Below are positions 27,923 to 36,581 of a stretch of 64,000 nucleotides of DNA, one piece after another. The notes below the pieces were generated by a model. The model had not been told where the DNA came from. It saw nothing but the letters and a program-made list of their open reading frames with translations, and did no database searches. The stretch is from Pontibacter sp. G13 (lineage in GTDB: Bacteria > Bacteroidota > Bacteroidia > J057): assembly GCF_031851795.1 (NCBI RefSeq), contig NZ_CP134696.1, positions 3,616,501 to 3,680,500 of the forward strand, in the 5' to 3' direction. Position 1 is the first letter of the stretch. Every line of letters begins with the position of its first letter. Made by a program: the position numbers and the translations under genes.

Positions 27923-28786
27923 ATGATTCCTCAAGATCTGGAGGCCGAGTTGCGCAAGCAGTTCGGCCTCTCTCTTTTCGGCGCACAGCCAGTGGGAGGC
28001 GGCTGTATTCATCAGGCATTTCGGTTAGAGACTTCCGAAGGACCTCGATTCTTCAAATTCAACCGATTAGTTGAACTCCCCAATTTGAATTCCGAGCTTC
28101 TGGGACTCACATCTTTATCCCAAACCCAAACGCTTCGTACGCCTCGACCTTTTGGTATCATCCAAACCGGGCAGCATGTAGGGTTATTGATGGAGTTTCT
28201 AGAAGCGTCCTCTCCACAAGGGCCTTATTGGGAGTCGTTCGGACATCAATTGGCTCAATTTCATTCGATCCCTCAGACTCTTTTTGGATGGGAATCGGAC
28301 AACTTCATAGGGCGCCTGCCTCAACACAATCCCCAGATGAGCAGCTGGATAGATTTTTTCGTCCAAGCTCGTATCTCGCCGCTGTTGAAGGATGCTGTTC
28401 GACATAGCCAGCTCAACTCAAAGGATTGGGATCAATGGGAAAAGCTCATGCCTTCATTACCTGATATTTTTCCAGATGAACCCCCAGCAATGATTCATGG
28501 AGATCTTTGGGGAGGAAATATTTTGGCCGTCGATGGAGGGAATAGCCCCGCATGGATCGATCCCTCGGTGCATTGCTCGCACCGAGAAATGGAGCTTGCG
28601 TTCATGACACTATTCGATAGGATTCCCGATTCATTCTACAGGGCCTACGAAGAAGTATACCCTTTATCTCCAAATTGGCTTGAACGATGGGATTTATATA
28701 ACTTGTATCCACTCTTGGTGCATGTCAGATTGTTCGGAGGCAATTACGCCTCATCCTTCCGTCAGCACCTACGACGCTATCTTTAG
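27923..28786 (+). CDS. Fructosamine kinase family protein
   Basis: A 287-residue protein of the fructosamine-3-kinase/aminoglycoside phosphotransferase-like fold. The N lobe has PVGGGCIHQAFRL and the ATP-binding lysine region RFFKFN; the catalytic loop is HGDLWGGN (about residues 191-198) and the metal-binding motif is DPSVHCSHREMELA. Bacterial members phosphorylate ketosamines (often ribulosamine or erythrulosamine adducts on proteins), destabilising glycation products. It lies 21 bp after tsaC and 24 bp before a lipoprotein gene, so the three are likely one transcript ending at 29560-29599. Substrate specificity is not readable. Confidence 0.9.
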   Translation: MIPQDLEAELRKQFGLSLFGAQPVGGGCIHQAFRLETSEGPRFFKFNRLVELPNLNSELLGLTSLSQTQTLRTPRPFGIIQTGQHVGLLMEFLEASSPQGPYWESFGHQLAQFHSIPQTLFGWESDNFIGRLPQHNPQMSSWIDFFVQARISPLLKDAVRHSQLNSKDWDQWEKLMPSLPDIFPDEPPAMIHGDLWGGNILAVDGGNSPAWIDPSVHCSHREMELAFMTLFDRIPDSFYRAYEEVYPLSPNWLERWDLYNLYPLLVHVRLFGGNYASSFRQHLRRYL

Positions 28787-28810
28787 TTTCGATTCTTCAA
28801 CCCTATCTTC

Positions 28811-29539
28811 ATGAGATTTTCGATTAGTATGCTGGCGGCTGCATTGCTATTGACCTTTGGCTGTAATAAGCAGGCCAGAGAGCAACAGTCCTCTCAGGCA
28901 CTCTCAGAATCAACTTCTTCCACCGAGTCAGTCGATCGTGCCAATAGCGCACAAATTCAAGAACGGATGGAAAACGGACTCATCGGAGGCGAAGATGATT
29001 TTCCGTTTGTATATCAGGCAGATGGCGGGGTGAACTGGTTTGAAGCCTATACACTTCGGTTTAGCCTGACTACTGCAGAACCTTGGACACCGCTTGTCAA
29101 TCGCCAAGTTCCGTGGGTAAATCACGAGCTGTACAACGAGAACAATGGGAACTTCGCCACCTACGTACGATCCGAAACCCGACTGAGCATGGAGTTTCCA
29201 TATATCCAAGTTCAGTACATCAACAAAGCACTTCCAAGCTGTGGAACCGTGGATTCTGTCTACATGTGGCTAGACGGCATGTTCCTGCAAGACCCCTTGG
29301 CTACGGGAGATGAAAAAACGAGAAAGCTGGATACCCAGAGCGGAAAGCCCGCCCTCATCAAGCACTACAAAGTCCCTCAGAAAGGGAGTGGTGGCAAGCA
29401 ATTCAAATATCTTGCTTATGCCTACATCGATGTCAATGAAGACTACATTGTAGGATTGGCCTTGACTACTCAGGACGAGTATTATTGGCAGAATAGCAAG
29501 ACCTTCTTCGATAATTTGGTCTACAGCTTCAACCAATAA
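28811..29539 (+). CDS. Hypothetical lipoprotein
   Basis: An unrecognised 242-residue protein with a lipoprotein signal: MRFSISMLAAALLLTFGC, Cys at residue 18. A Ser/Gln/Glu-rich linker (about 22-55) precedes a compact domain of mixed beta character containing two further cysteines only sparsely placed. No membrane helix beyond the signal. It is the last gene of the tsaC transcript and is followed by a strong terminator. Confidence 0.78.
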   Translation: MRFSISMLAAALLLTFGCNKQAREQQSSQALSESTSSTESVDRANSAQIQERMENGLIGGEDDFPFVYQADGGVNWFEAYTLRFSLTTAEPWTPLVNRQVPWVNHELYNENNGNFATYVRSETRLSMEFPYIQVQYINKALPSCGTVDSVYMWLDGMFLQDPLATGDEKTRKLDTQSGKPALIKHYKVPQKGSGGKQFKYLAYAYIDVNEDYIVGLALTTQDEYYWQNSKTFFDNLVYSFNQ

Positions 29540-29559
29540 GGATTCTTACAAAAGATTTT

Positions 29560-29599
29560 CAGGCCCAATTCTGTATCCAGAATTGGGCCTGATTTTTTT
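29560..29599 (+). terminator. Rho-independent terminator of the tsaC operon
   Basis: CAGGCCCAATTCTG (29560-29573) and CAGAATTGGGCCTG (29578-29591) form a perfect 14-bp stem with loop TATC, followed by ATTTTTTTT. Confidence 0.92.
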
Positions 29600-29621
29600 T
29601 TCATTACCTAAAGCGAGAAAT

Positions 29622-29655
29622 AGAAAAGGCTGCCTCCCAGAGAGAAGCAGCCTGT
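29622..29655 (-). terminator. Terminator after nuoF
   Basis: On the minus strand AGGCTGC and GCAGCCT pair around a 13-nt loop that itself can fold, followed by TTTTCTA. It lies about 20 bp after the nuoF stop, back to back with the previous terminator. Confidence 0.6.
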
Positions 29656-29674
29656 TAATATGTCTGAATCAACC

Positions 29675-30964
29675 TTAGGCGATTGAGTAAACGCCTTTCT
29701 TGTTGATCTTCGCTTCGAATTCGTCTCGGAATCGAGTGATGGTATTTCGCACGGGCCAAGCGGCTGCATCCGCCAAAGCACATACTGTGCGTCCTTCCAT
29801 AGTGTCACACAATTCCAGCAAGGTATCAAGGTCGCGCATATTGGCTTCCCCTTGATCGATTCTCGTTAGCATCTTGGTGAACCAGCCAGTTCCTTCACGG
29901 CATGGTGTACACTGTCCACATGACTCGTGATCATAGAATTTGGCTGTCCGGAGGAGGAATTTGACCAAGTCGGTATCCTCATCCAATACACACATTCCAG
30001 CTGTTCCAACGAACGTACCCACAGTCCGCAGAGAATCTGCATCCATGGTCAGGCCTTCCAGCATATCAGCACGAAGGATTGGCACGGAAGATCCACCCGG
30101 CACGACCGCCTTCAGTTTTTTGCCTCCACGAATACCTCCGGCAACCTCGTAGATCAAATCAGTCAATTTCATCCCTGAAGGGAATTCATATAGACCGGGA
30201 CGATTTACGTGACCAGAGATACCGTACAACATCGGGCCAGGGTGAGTAGGTGCTCCGAGCGAGCTATACCATTCTGCACCATTGCGGATCACGTAAGGTA
30301 CGTGCCCCAAGGTTTCGACATTGTTGATGGTAGTTGGCTTGCCCCACAGTCCCACTTGAGCAGGGAAAGGTGGCTTGGAACGAGGGTATGGACGTTTCCC
30401 TTCGAGGGATTCCATGAGGGAAGTTTCCTCCCCACAGATATATGCCCCAGCTCCTCGGTGAACGAACACATCGATGGAAGTGTCGGTTCCCATGATGTTC
30501 TTTCCAGCGTAGCCTTTTGCATAGGCATCATCCACTGCTTTCTGCATCATGTTGATCCAATCACCATATTCGCCGCGAATGTAGATGTATGCTGCGTCCA
30601 TTTCCATGGCGTAGCATGCGATCAATGCACCCTCGATGATGGTGTGGGGATTATATTCGAACAATCTCCGGTCCTTGATGGTACCTGGCTCTGACTCATC
30701 GCCATTACAAGCGAGGTAACGAGGAAGTCCTTCTTGCTTGGGAGGCATAAAAGACCACTTCAATCCCGCATTAAAGCCCGCGCCACCACGGCCACGAATA
30801 TTGGCTTTCTTCACTTCATTGACGACATCTTTGGGACCCATGTCCGTAGAAGTCAACACTTTGCGAAGTGCTTGATATCCTTGTCCCTTCTCCTCGTACA
30901 CGTCGATTTGGTGGAAATTCGGGATATCGGGCAATAGGTTCTTCTTATAGCTTCTCCAGTCCAT
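29675..30964 (-). CDS. nuoF: NADH-quinone oxidoreductase subunit F (NuoF)
   Basis: A 429-residue peripheral subunit of respiratory complex I that binds NADH, FMN and the N3 [4Fe-4S] cluster. The FMN/NADH region shows NIRGRGGAGFNAGLKWSFMP near residue 55; the cluster ligands are in SCGQCTPCREGTGW near residue 346 with a fourth Cys in GRTVCALADAAAWP near 393. Length is normal. The gene is alone: no nuoE or nuoG flanks it, it has its own terminator and a consensus promoter (31003-31031). The remaining complex I genes must lie elsewhere. A role in another NADH-dependent complex is possible but less likely. Confidence 0.93.
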   Translation of the reverse strand: MDWRSYKKNLLPDIPNFHQIDVYEEKGQGYQALRKVLTSTDMGPKDVVNEVKKANIRGRGGAGFNAGLKWSFMPPKQEGLPRYLACNGDESEPGTIKDRRLFEYNPHTIIEGALIACYAMEMDAAYIYIRGEYGDWINMMQKAVDDAYAKGYAGKNIMGTDTSIDVFVHRGAGAYICGEETSLMESLEGKRPYPRSKPPFPAQVGLWGKPTTINNVETLGHVPYVIRNGAEWYSSLGAPTHPGPMLYGISGHVNRPGLYEFPSGMKLTDLIYEVAGGIRGGKKLKAVVPGGSSVPILRADMLEGLTMDADSLRTVGTFVGTAGMCVLDEDTDLVKFLLRTAKFYDHESCGQCTPCREGTGWFTKMLTRIDQGEANMRDLDTLLELCDTMEGRTVCALADAAAWPVRNTITRFRDEFEAKINKKGVYSIA

Positions 30965-31002
30965 ACAAGTGGAGTATTCGTTCTGTTATTGATAATCCAG
31001 CA

Positions 31003-31031
31003 CAAATTACGGATTTTTTACAACACTTCAA
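31003..31031 (-). promoter_or_regulatory. Bacteroidota-type promoter of nuoF
   Basis: On the minus strand TTG (31029-31031), exactly 19 bases, then TAATTTG (31003-31009), one base shorter than the TAnnTTTG consensus. It would give a leader of about 30 nt before the ATG at 30964. Confidence 0.5.
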
Positions 31032-31126
31032 CCGTGAGCAAACCTAACTTTCAGCTGATATTGAAAGTTTTGAATGGGTCTCATTTAGAAAAACCAAAAT
31101 CTGAGACTGCTTCAATTGAAAAGCTG

Positions 31127-31711
31127 CTAAGCTTCCCAGACAAACTTCATGTACTTTTCATGAACCTGCTTCCATTTCTTCACGGTAAGCCTCACCCTAA
31201 CCTCATCATCTATCGCGAGAATGAGATAGGTCACGTCTGAAATAAAGCTGCCGGTATCTCGCAATAATTTGATGACCATCCTGTCATTCAACCTTCTCAA
31301 CAATTGCTCCCCAGCGGCGACCTTGGCTGTGAGCATTTCCATTAGCGCTTCATTCAGTAGGCGAATTTCTGAGTGAGTCAAACGATTGCTATTCAGGACC
31401 AACGCATTCAGGTCTAGGTCTGACTCGGTAATCGTACTCATGACAATTCCAGTTTCACCCTGATACTGATACCCCAGCATATTGCAGGCGTACCCGCTAG
31501 TTTCCAATGCCTCGAAGTGGAGCTTTTTGACCTTCAAGACACTTGTTTCTCCCTCCTGAAGGGTGAATACCTCCGTGAACAAGAACTTCTGCCCGTGACC
31601 TACCATTCTTCGCTGGAAGTTTGTCCACCTATCAGATTCCTGAGCCTTGAGATAGCATCCCGAGAAGAGGAACAAGGTCATCAATACTAATTGCCTCATA
31701 CTGGTTTTCAT
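31127..31711 (-). CDS. Hypothetical secreted protein
   Basis: An unrecognised 194-residue exported protein. The signal peptide LVLMTLFLFSGCYLKAQ contains a Cys that could be a lipobox (FSGC), but the sequence continues to a typical AQ cleavage end, so either a lipoprotein or a periplasmic protein is possible. The mature part is helical and Leu/Glu/Arg-rich with the alternating C-terminal segment DEVRVRLTVKKWKQVHEKYMKFVWEA. ATG at 31711 is chosen; 31699 is an alternative. It lies between the nuoF promoter and the tricorn-like gene's terminator. Confidence 0.7.
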   Translation of the reverse strand: MKTSMRQLVLMTLFLFSGCYLKAQESDRWTNFQRRMVGHGQKFLFTEVFTLQEGETSVLKVKKLHFEALETSGYACNMLGYQYQGETGIVMSTITESDLDLNALVLNSNRLTHSEIRLLNEALMEMLTAKVAAGEQLLRRLNDRMVIKLLRDTGSFISDVTYLILAIDDEVRVRLTVKKWKQVHEKYMKFVWEA

Positions 31712-31756
31712 AAAGTTGCAGTGCAAAATTGATTCAAAAAATAAAATATTTCTGCA

Positions 31757-31787
31757 AAAAGCCGCACCTCTAAGAGATGCGGCTTTT
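31757..31787 (-). terminator. Terminator after the tricorn-like protease gene
   Basis: AAAAGCCGCA (31757-31766) and TGCGGCTTTT (31778-31787) form a perfect 10-bp stem with an 11-nt loop, bidirectional in appearance, 26 bp beyond the stop. Confidence 0.85.
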
Positions 31788-31812
31788 CGATCTATTCTGA
31801 CAAAATCAGTTT

Positions 31813-34800
31813 CTACTCTTGATTTCGGGCCATTTGAGCCTCTTCAATCATGACTTCAACAGCCTTCTCCAATTGCTGGTCTCGGCCTTCCATCACCAAG
31901 TCCGCTTCATTTCGGACCTTCACATCAGGCTCCAATTGCTGGTTCTCTAGATACTGGCCATCCAGACCCTTGACCCCAACCTGTGGGATCCCAAATACCA
32001 AAGAGGGATCGACTTGGCGCTCCCACCAAACAGCAGTAGTCGTACCCGGCACTGGCATCCCTACCAGCTTACCAATTCCCAGCGTCTTGTAGACATACGG
32101 GAAGAAGTGTGCATCAGAATAGTTTCCTTCGCCCACCAAAACCGCAGAAGGATTGCTCCACTTATTTTGAGGCTCGGAACCAATCTTCTGTCCTCTTGGC
32201 TCAATGGTCACGTAAGTTTTCCCGCTGAGGAAGGTAGCCAGATCGTCGTGCAACCAACCGCCACCATTGTAGCGTGTGTCTACTACCAAGGCCTCCTTGT
32301 CTGCATAGCGGCCCAACACTTCACTGTACACTTCGCGGAAAGAAGCGTCATTCATGCCACGGACGTGTACATAGCCAACTGTGCCATTTGAGAGACGATC
32401 CACTTCGGCGCGACGAGTTTTCACCCAACGTTGATACAGCAATTCACTTTCCTGCCCCATAGAAATCGCTTTCACGATGATCTCCCAAGTTTTGCCGGAG
32501 GAAGGATCTTGCATGCCCAGTAGGAGACGGTCCCCGGCTTTATGATTCAGCATCGCATAGTAGTTGGCGTCGGCGTCGATGGTTTCTCCATCAATGGACA
32601 TGATGATATGTCCCGCTTCCACTTCACCATCGGCCTTGAGCAATGGACTCTTATCCATGATTTCGTCGATCAAAATACCATCTCCGGTATGACCCGCGTC
32701 AGGGAAGAATCCCAAGGCAGCGGTTTGATCACCTTTCGAATCTCTGTGATAATAGCGGCAGCCTGTGTGCGATCCATTCAATTCACCCAGCAACTCACTC
32801 ATCATCTCCGAGAAATCATACTTGTTATTGATATGAGGGAGGAATGCCTGATAGGTACCCTTGAGATCTGCCCAAGCTACACCGTGCAATTCGGGGTCAT
32901 AGAATTTCTCTGAAACCTGGCGCCACATGTGCTCAAACATATAGGCGCGTTCTTCAGGAGAATTGAGATCCATTTCTGCCTTGAAGGAGATGCCTTTCTT
33001 TTTTCCGTCTTTGGTGGAAATCTTCATCATGCTGCCACCATTGATGACAAATAGATTTTCCCCTTTTTTGTCGATCAACATCCCTCCTCCGCGCTTGGAC
33101 ATCTTGGTCAAGATCTTGGTTTCCCGCTTCCGGAAATCATGTACCCAAAGGTCATGTCCTTTCTCAAAGCTGCTGAGGTAGTAGATTTTAGATCCATCGG
33201 GAGATACGACAGCGTCCGCCAAGCTGGAAGAATGAATCGTCAATCTCGCCACGCGATCCTCGATTCCTTCCATTTCAAACTTCATGGAGTCTGCCAGCTT
33301 AATCTCTACAGCCCATGGGTTTGGCGTTTCGGTAGCTTCCTCAGGTTCGGCCTTTTTGCCTTTCTTCTTTTTCTTGGGAGCTTCAGCAGTTTCTTCAGTA
33401 GAATCTTCCTTTTTCTTCTTCTTGCCTTCTACCTCCTTCATCAAAGCATATTCTTCCTTGGAAAGGCGGAATTTGTCCCAAGCATCTTGTGTGAAGAACA
33501 TACCGAAAGCATCGGACTGAGAGCCCCAGCTTCCGTGGGAACGCATCCCTCTCCGATCGGAGAACCACAGCATCATTTTTCCATCCATCATCCACTTAGG
33601 GCTATAATCCCCATATCCGCTTTCAGTCAGATTGATGATCGGCTCCGTACCGCTCGCGTTGACAAGGCCGACTTCATCCACCCATCGACCTTTTTCCAAG
33701 TAGGTCACCAAGAACCAATTGCCGTCAGGAGACCATTCATACCACTGGTCGCCATCAGAGTAGGAGTAATTTTTTTCTCCGGCCAGAACTGTGCGGATCT
33801 CATTCGATTCCAGATTAAGGACCCGTAGGGTAGTGCGGTTCTCCAAAAAGGCCACTTCCTTGCCGTTTGGAGCATAGGCAGGCTGGAAAGTCTCCTCGCC
33901 ATTGTCGACAAGCACCTTTTCCTCCAAGATGGTGGAAGCATAGAAGTAGGGGTCATCTTCACGCGCCATAGACGTTTCGTACACATTCCAGCTTCCTTCC
34001 CGCTCAGAAGCGTACAGCAATTTGCGGCCGTCGGGGCTAAATGAGACAGAGCGTTCTTGCTCTGGAGTCTCAGTGATTCGTTTGGTCATGCCTCCTTCTA
34101 CAGAAGTGACAAATACCTCCCCACGGATGATGAACGCTACTTCCTTTCCATTGGGGGAAACGGCCATTTCATTGGCACCGCTTGTCTGAACCTGAAGATT
34201 GACTTCGTTGTACTTATCGTCAATGGAAATGGAAATCGCTACCTTTTGTGGATTTTCTCCTTCTTTCATGGAAAAGATCTCCCCAGCATAGGCAAAGCAA
34301 AGTGTACCATCAGTGGCCATCGAAAGGAACCGAACAGGATGCTTATCCAGCGTTGTAATCTGGGTAGGATTGCTGCCATCTACATCCATTTTCCACACAT
34401 TGAAAGTACCTGATCGCTCAGACAGGAAATAGATAGACTGCTCATCAGCGCTCCAAACAGGCTCGCGATCTTCTCCGGCGAAATCGGTGAGTTGGGTATG
34501 GGCCCCAGTCTGGACATCGTACATCCAGAGGTCCCGAGTAACGGCGGATGTATGGTGCTTTCTCCAATAATCCTCATATCCTTTGTGATCTTGGTAGATC
34601 AACATGGTACCAGATGCATTGGGAATAGCGCGGTCCAGATTCACAGGCAGAATCATTTCAGGCCTTCCTCCGGTCTCAGCCACTTCATGAAGCTGTTTGA
34701 ATCCTCGGCTTGGAAATACTGCGGAAGAGGCAGGGTGCAATCTCCCGGAAGTGAACCACACTTTTCCATCTGGACGATAAGCCGTTGGATAATCACCGTA

Positions 34801-35127
34801 GCTGTAATGTGTCAATCGAGTAGGCTTCCCACCGGTCGCAGCCATCTGGTAGACGTCCATATTTCCGTGGCGGTCAGAGGCAAAAGCGATATGCTGACCG
34901 TCTGGAGCCCATACCGGCATGTAGTCATGCGCTTGATGGAGGGTAAGGGGTATGGCATTTCCGCCAGTGGCTGGCACTCGGAAAAGATCGCCTTTGTAGG
35001 AAAACACGATGGTGGAACCATCAGGAGAAATGGCGGGGTACCGCATCCAGCTGGGGGCATCTTGGGCAAATGCAGGCATAAGCATGCCCATGCACACCAA
35101 CCAGATCGTAAATCTGGCAAATTTCAT
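31813..35127 (-). CDS. Tricorn-like S41 family peptidase with TolB-type propellers
   Basis: A 1,104-residue exported protein. The signal peptide is RFTIWLVCMGMLMPAFAQ. Residues about 25-560 carry WD40/PD40-like blades (AISPDGSTIVFSYKGDLFRVPATGG, PVWAPDGQHIAFASDRHGNMDVYQ and others). A lysine/glutamate-rich insert follows at about 562-603, then more propeller, a PDZ-like segment and the C-terminal S41 protease. In the protease, SHTGCRYYHRD holds the histidine expected of tricorn enzymes and GEGNYSDAHFFPY holds the nucleophilic Ser-Asp pair. Tricorn-type enzymes degrade peptides; this one would act in the periplasm or outside. The ATG at 35127 is chosen over a frame open to 35193 because the signal peptide begins there. 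Confidence 0.9.
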   Translation of the reverse strand: MKFARFTIWLVCMGMLMPAFAQDAPSWMRYPAISPDGSTIVFSYKGDLFRVPATGGNAIPLTLHQAHDYMPVWAPDGQHIAFASDRHGNMDVYQMAATGGKPTRLTHYSYGDYPTAYRPDGKVWFTSGRLHPASSAVFPSRGFKQLHEVAETGGRPEMILPVNLDRAIPNASGTMLIYQDHKGYEDYWRKHHTSAVTRDLWMYDVQTGAHTQLTDFAGEDREPVWSADEQSIYFLSERSGTFNVWKMDVDGSNPTQITTLDKHPVRFLSMATDGTLCFAYAGEIFSMKEGENPQKVAISISIDDKYNEVNLQVQTSGANEMAVSPNGKEVAFIIRGEVFVTSVEGGMTKRITETPEQERSVSFSPDGRKLLYASEREGSWNVYETSMAREDDPYFYASTILEEKVLVDNGEETFQPAYAPNGKEVAFLENRTTLRVLNLESNEIRTVLAGEKNYSYSDGDQWYEWSPDGNWFLVTYLEKGRWVDEVGLVNASGTEPIINLTESGYGDYSPKWMMDGKMMLWFSDRRGMRSHGSWGSQSDAFGMFFTQDAWDKFRLSKEEYALMKEVEGKKKKKEDSTEETAEAPKKKKKGKKAEPEEATETPNPWAVEIKLADSMKFEMEGIEDRVARLTIHSSSLADAVVSPDGSKIYYLSSFEKGHDLWVHDFRKRETKILTKMSKRGGGMLIDKKGENLFVINGGSMMKISTKDGKKKGISFKAEMDLNSPEERAYMFEHMWRQVSEKFYDPELHGVAWADLKGTYQAFLPHINNKYDFSEMMSELLGELNGSHTGCRYYHRDSKGDQTAALGFFPDAGHTGDGILIDEIMDKSPLLKADGEVEAGHIIMSIDGETIDADANYYAMLNHKAGDRLLLGMQDPSSGKTWEIIVKAISMGQESELLYQRWVKTRRAEVDRLSNGTVGYVHVRGMNDASFREVYSEVLGRYADKEALVVDTRYNGGGWLHDDLATFLSGKTYVTIEPRGQKIGSEPQNKWSNPSAVLVGEGNYSDAHFFPYVYKTLGIGKLVGMPVPGTTTAVWWERQVDPSLVFGIPQVGVKGLDGQYLENQQLEPDVKVRNEADLVMEGRDQQLEKAVEVMIEEAQMARNQE

Positions 35128-35312
35128 AAGATCGTTGTCTCGTTTGGGTGTTGGTAAACAGGGGAATATCAAGGAATTCGAAGCGATAATCAAGTTTCTA
35201 ACATTGGAAGTTCCATTAAATTGACTGAAATGGCACAGTGAAACTTGCGGAATAGATCACTTACATTGTTAGTTCGACCAAATGACACAATAGACGAGAC
35301 AGGGTGGAGACC

Positions 35313-35330
35313 ATTTTTTTGCAAAAAAAT
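35313..35330. repeat. 18-bp A/T palindrome in the divergent promoter region
   Basis: ATTTTTTTGCAAAAAAAT is a perfect palindrome between the tricorn-like gene and anmK. It may be a bent-DNA or regulator site. Nothing else, apart from promoters that must exist, is seen in 35128-35411. Confidence 0.3.
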
Positions 35331-35411
35331 TAGCCAAATCATTCCTTCAGGCACGAGTATGTTGAACCGAATCTAATTATTCTCCAACTTGCCGATTCAG
35401 AACAAGCGTTT

Positions 35412-36512
35412 ATGAAGCGATACACCGGAATTGGCACTATGTCGGGAACCTCCATGGATGGACTCGATCTTGTTGCCTGCACCTTCGAGATTGATGGTGA
35501 TCAATACTCTTTCTCTGTAGACCATGCCCAGACCGTTCCATTTGATGAAAAATGGCACGCCCGGCTTTATCATCTTAGGGATCAAAGTGCAGAGGTGTAC
35601 GCAAAGACAAATGTTTATTTTGGGCATTGGCTTGGGGAAACCATTCAATCTTTCATCCGAGAGTTTGACATTTCTCCAGACTTCGCAGCCATTCACGGCC
35701 AGACGATTTTCCATCAGCCCAACCTGAATTTCACCTCTCAAATCGGGGATGGAGAAACAGTCGCTTCCTATCTACCTTGTCCACTCGTGAGTAATTTTCG
35801 AAACAAGGACATTGCCCTTGGCGGTCAGGGAGCCCCATTGATTTCCCTTGGAGAGAAGTACCTGTTCCCAGACTATCCGCTATTCCTCAATCTCGGAGGA
35901 TTCAGCAATGTCACCTTCGGATCAATTGCCTTTGATCTGACTCCTGTGAATATTGTACTGAATTACCTCTGGAGTCAGCGTGAGCAGGTCACTGAAGTTC
36001 AATTTGATGAGGATGGAGACTTTGCACGAAAGGGGTCATTCATCGAACCCTTGTTTGATGCTCTGAATGAATTGCCTTATTATCATCAGGCGCCTCCCAA
36101 ATCTCTGGGCTGGGAGTGGGTTCAGGAAGAAGTGCTTCCGCTCCTCAATCATTACCCTGCTAATTTGGAGGACCGAATGCACACCTTCACGCATCACGTC
36201 GTCTTCCAGATTGCGAGAGGGCTTGAGCAGATTCAGGCGGAAGGCCATTCCATGCTCGTAACAGGCGGAGGCGGACACAATGGGTTTTTGATGGAATTGC
36301 TCCAAAACTCTCTCCAACCCCTGCAAATCACCATTTCCCAAGATGCGCCCAAGCAGTGGGTGGATTTTAAGGAAGCGATCGTGTTCGCATTTTTGGGATT
36401 GAGAACGCTTGAAGGAAAAACCACAACGATCCAAGGCGTAACCGGAGCTAGTCAAGCTTCTGTAACTGGGAGCATTCATTTGCCTCCCAATGGCGGATAC
36501 TCCTTGTTGTAA
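35412..36512 (+). CDS. anmK: Anhydro-N-acetylmuramic acid kinase
   Basis: A 366-residue cytoplasmic enzyme that hydrolyses and phosphorylates 1,6-anhydro-MurNAc to MurNAc-6-phosphate during peptidoglycan recycling. The phosphate-binding loop GTMSGTSMDGLDL is at residues about 7-19, with AIHGQTIFHQPN, FLNLGGFSNVT and the second nucleotide motif MLVTGGGGHNGFLMELL near residue 280. Length matches the family. Other recycling genes (murQ, nagZ) are not visible here. A DUF547 lipoprotein gene follows after 69 bp. Confidence 0.95.
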   Translation: MKRYTGIGTMSGTSMDGLDLVACTFEIDGDQYSFSVDHAQTVPFDEKWHARLYHLRDQSAEVYAKTNVYFGHWLGETIQSFIREFDISPDFAAIHGQTIFHQPNLNFTSQIGDGETVASYLPCPLVSNFRNKDIALGGQGAPLISLGEKYLFPDYPLFLNLGGFSNVTFGSIAFDLTPVNIVLNYLWSQREQVTEVQFDEDGDFARKGSFIEPLFDALNELPYYHQAPPKSLGWEWVQEEVLPLLNHYPANLEDRMHTFTHHVVFQIARGLEQIQAEGHSMLVTGGGGHNGFLMELLQNSLQPLQITISQDAPKQWVDFKEAIVFAFLGLRTLEGKTTTIQGVTGASQASVTGSIHLPPNGGYSLL

Positions 36513-36550
36513 TTCCCTCAAAAAATAGCTGGCTGTTAGCAAGGCGACAT

Positions 36551-36570
36551 CCATCTTTCTCGAAAGATGG
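36551..36570. other. Hairpin just upstream of the DUF547 start codon
   Basis: CCATCTTT (36551-36558) and AAAGATGG (36563-36570) form a perfect 8-bp stem with loop CTCG, ending 11 nt before the ATG at 36582. There is no T-run, so it is not a standard terminator; its position could occlude ribosome entry. Confidence 0.35.
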
Positions 36571-36581
36571 TTGATTGAGGT

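Noticed and set aside
27275-28012. Minus-strand 245-codon frame opposite tsaC and the fructosamine kinase-like gene
   Set aside because: Spans two well-recognised plus-strand genes and shows no domain.
33139-33828. Plus-strand frame with hydrophobic Phe/Leu runs opposite the tricorn-like gene
   Set aside because: The hydrophobic look is the reverse reading of the lysine-rich insert; not a membrane protein.
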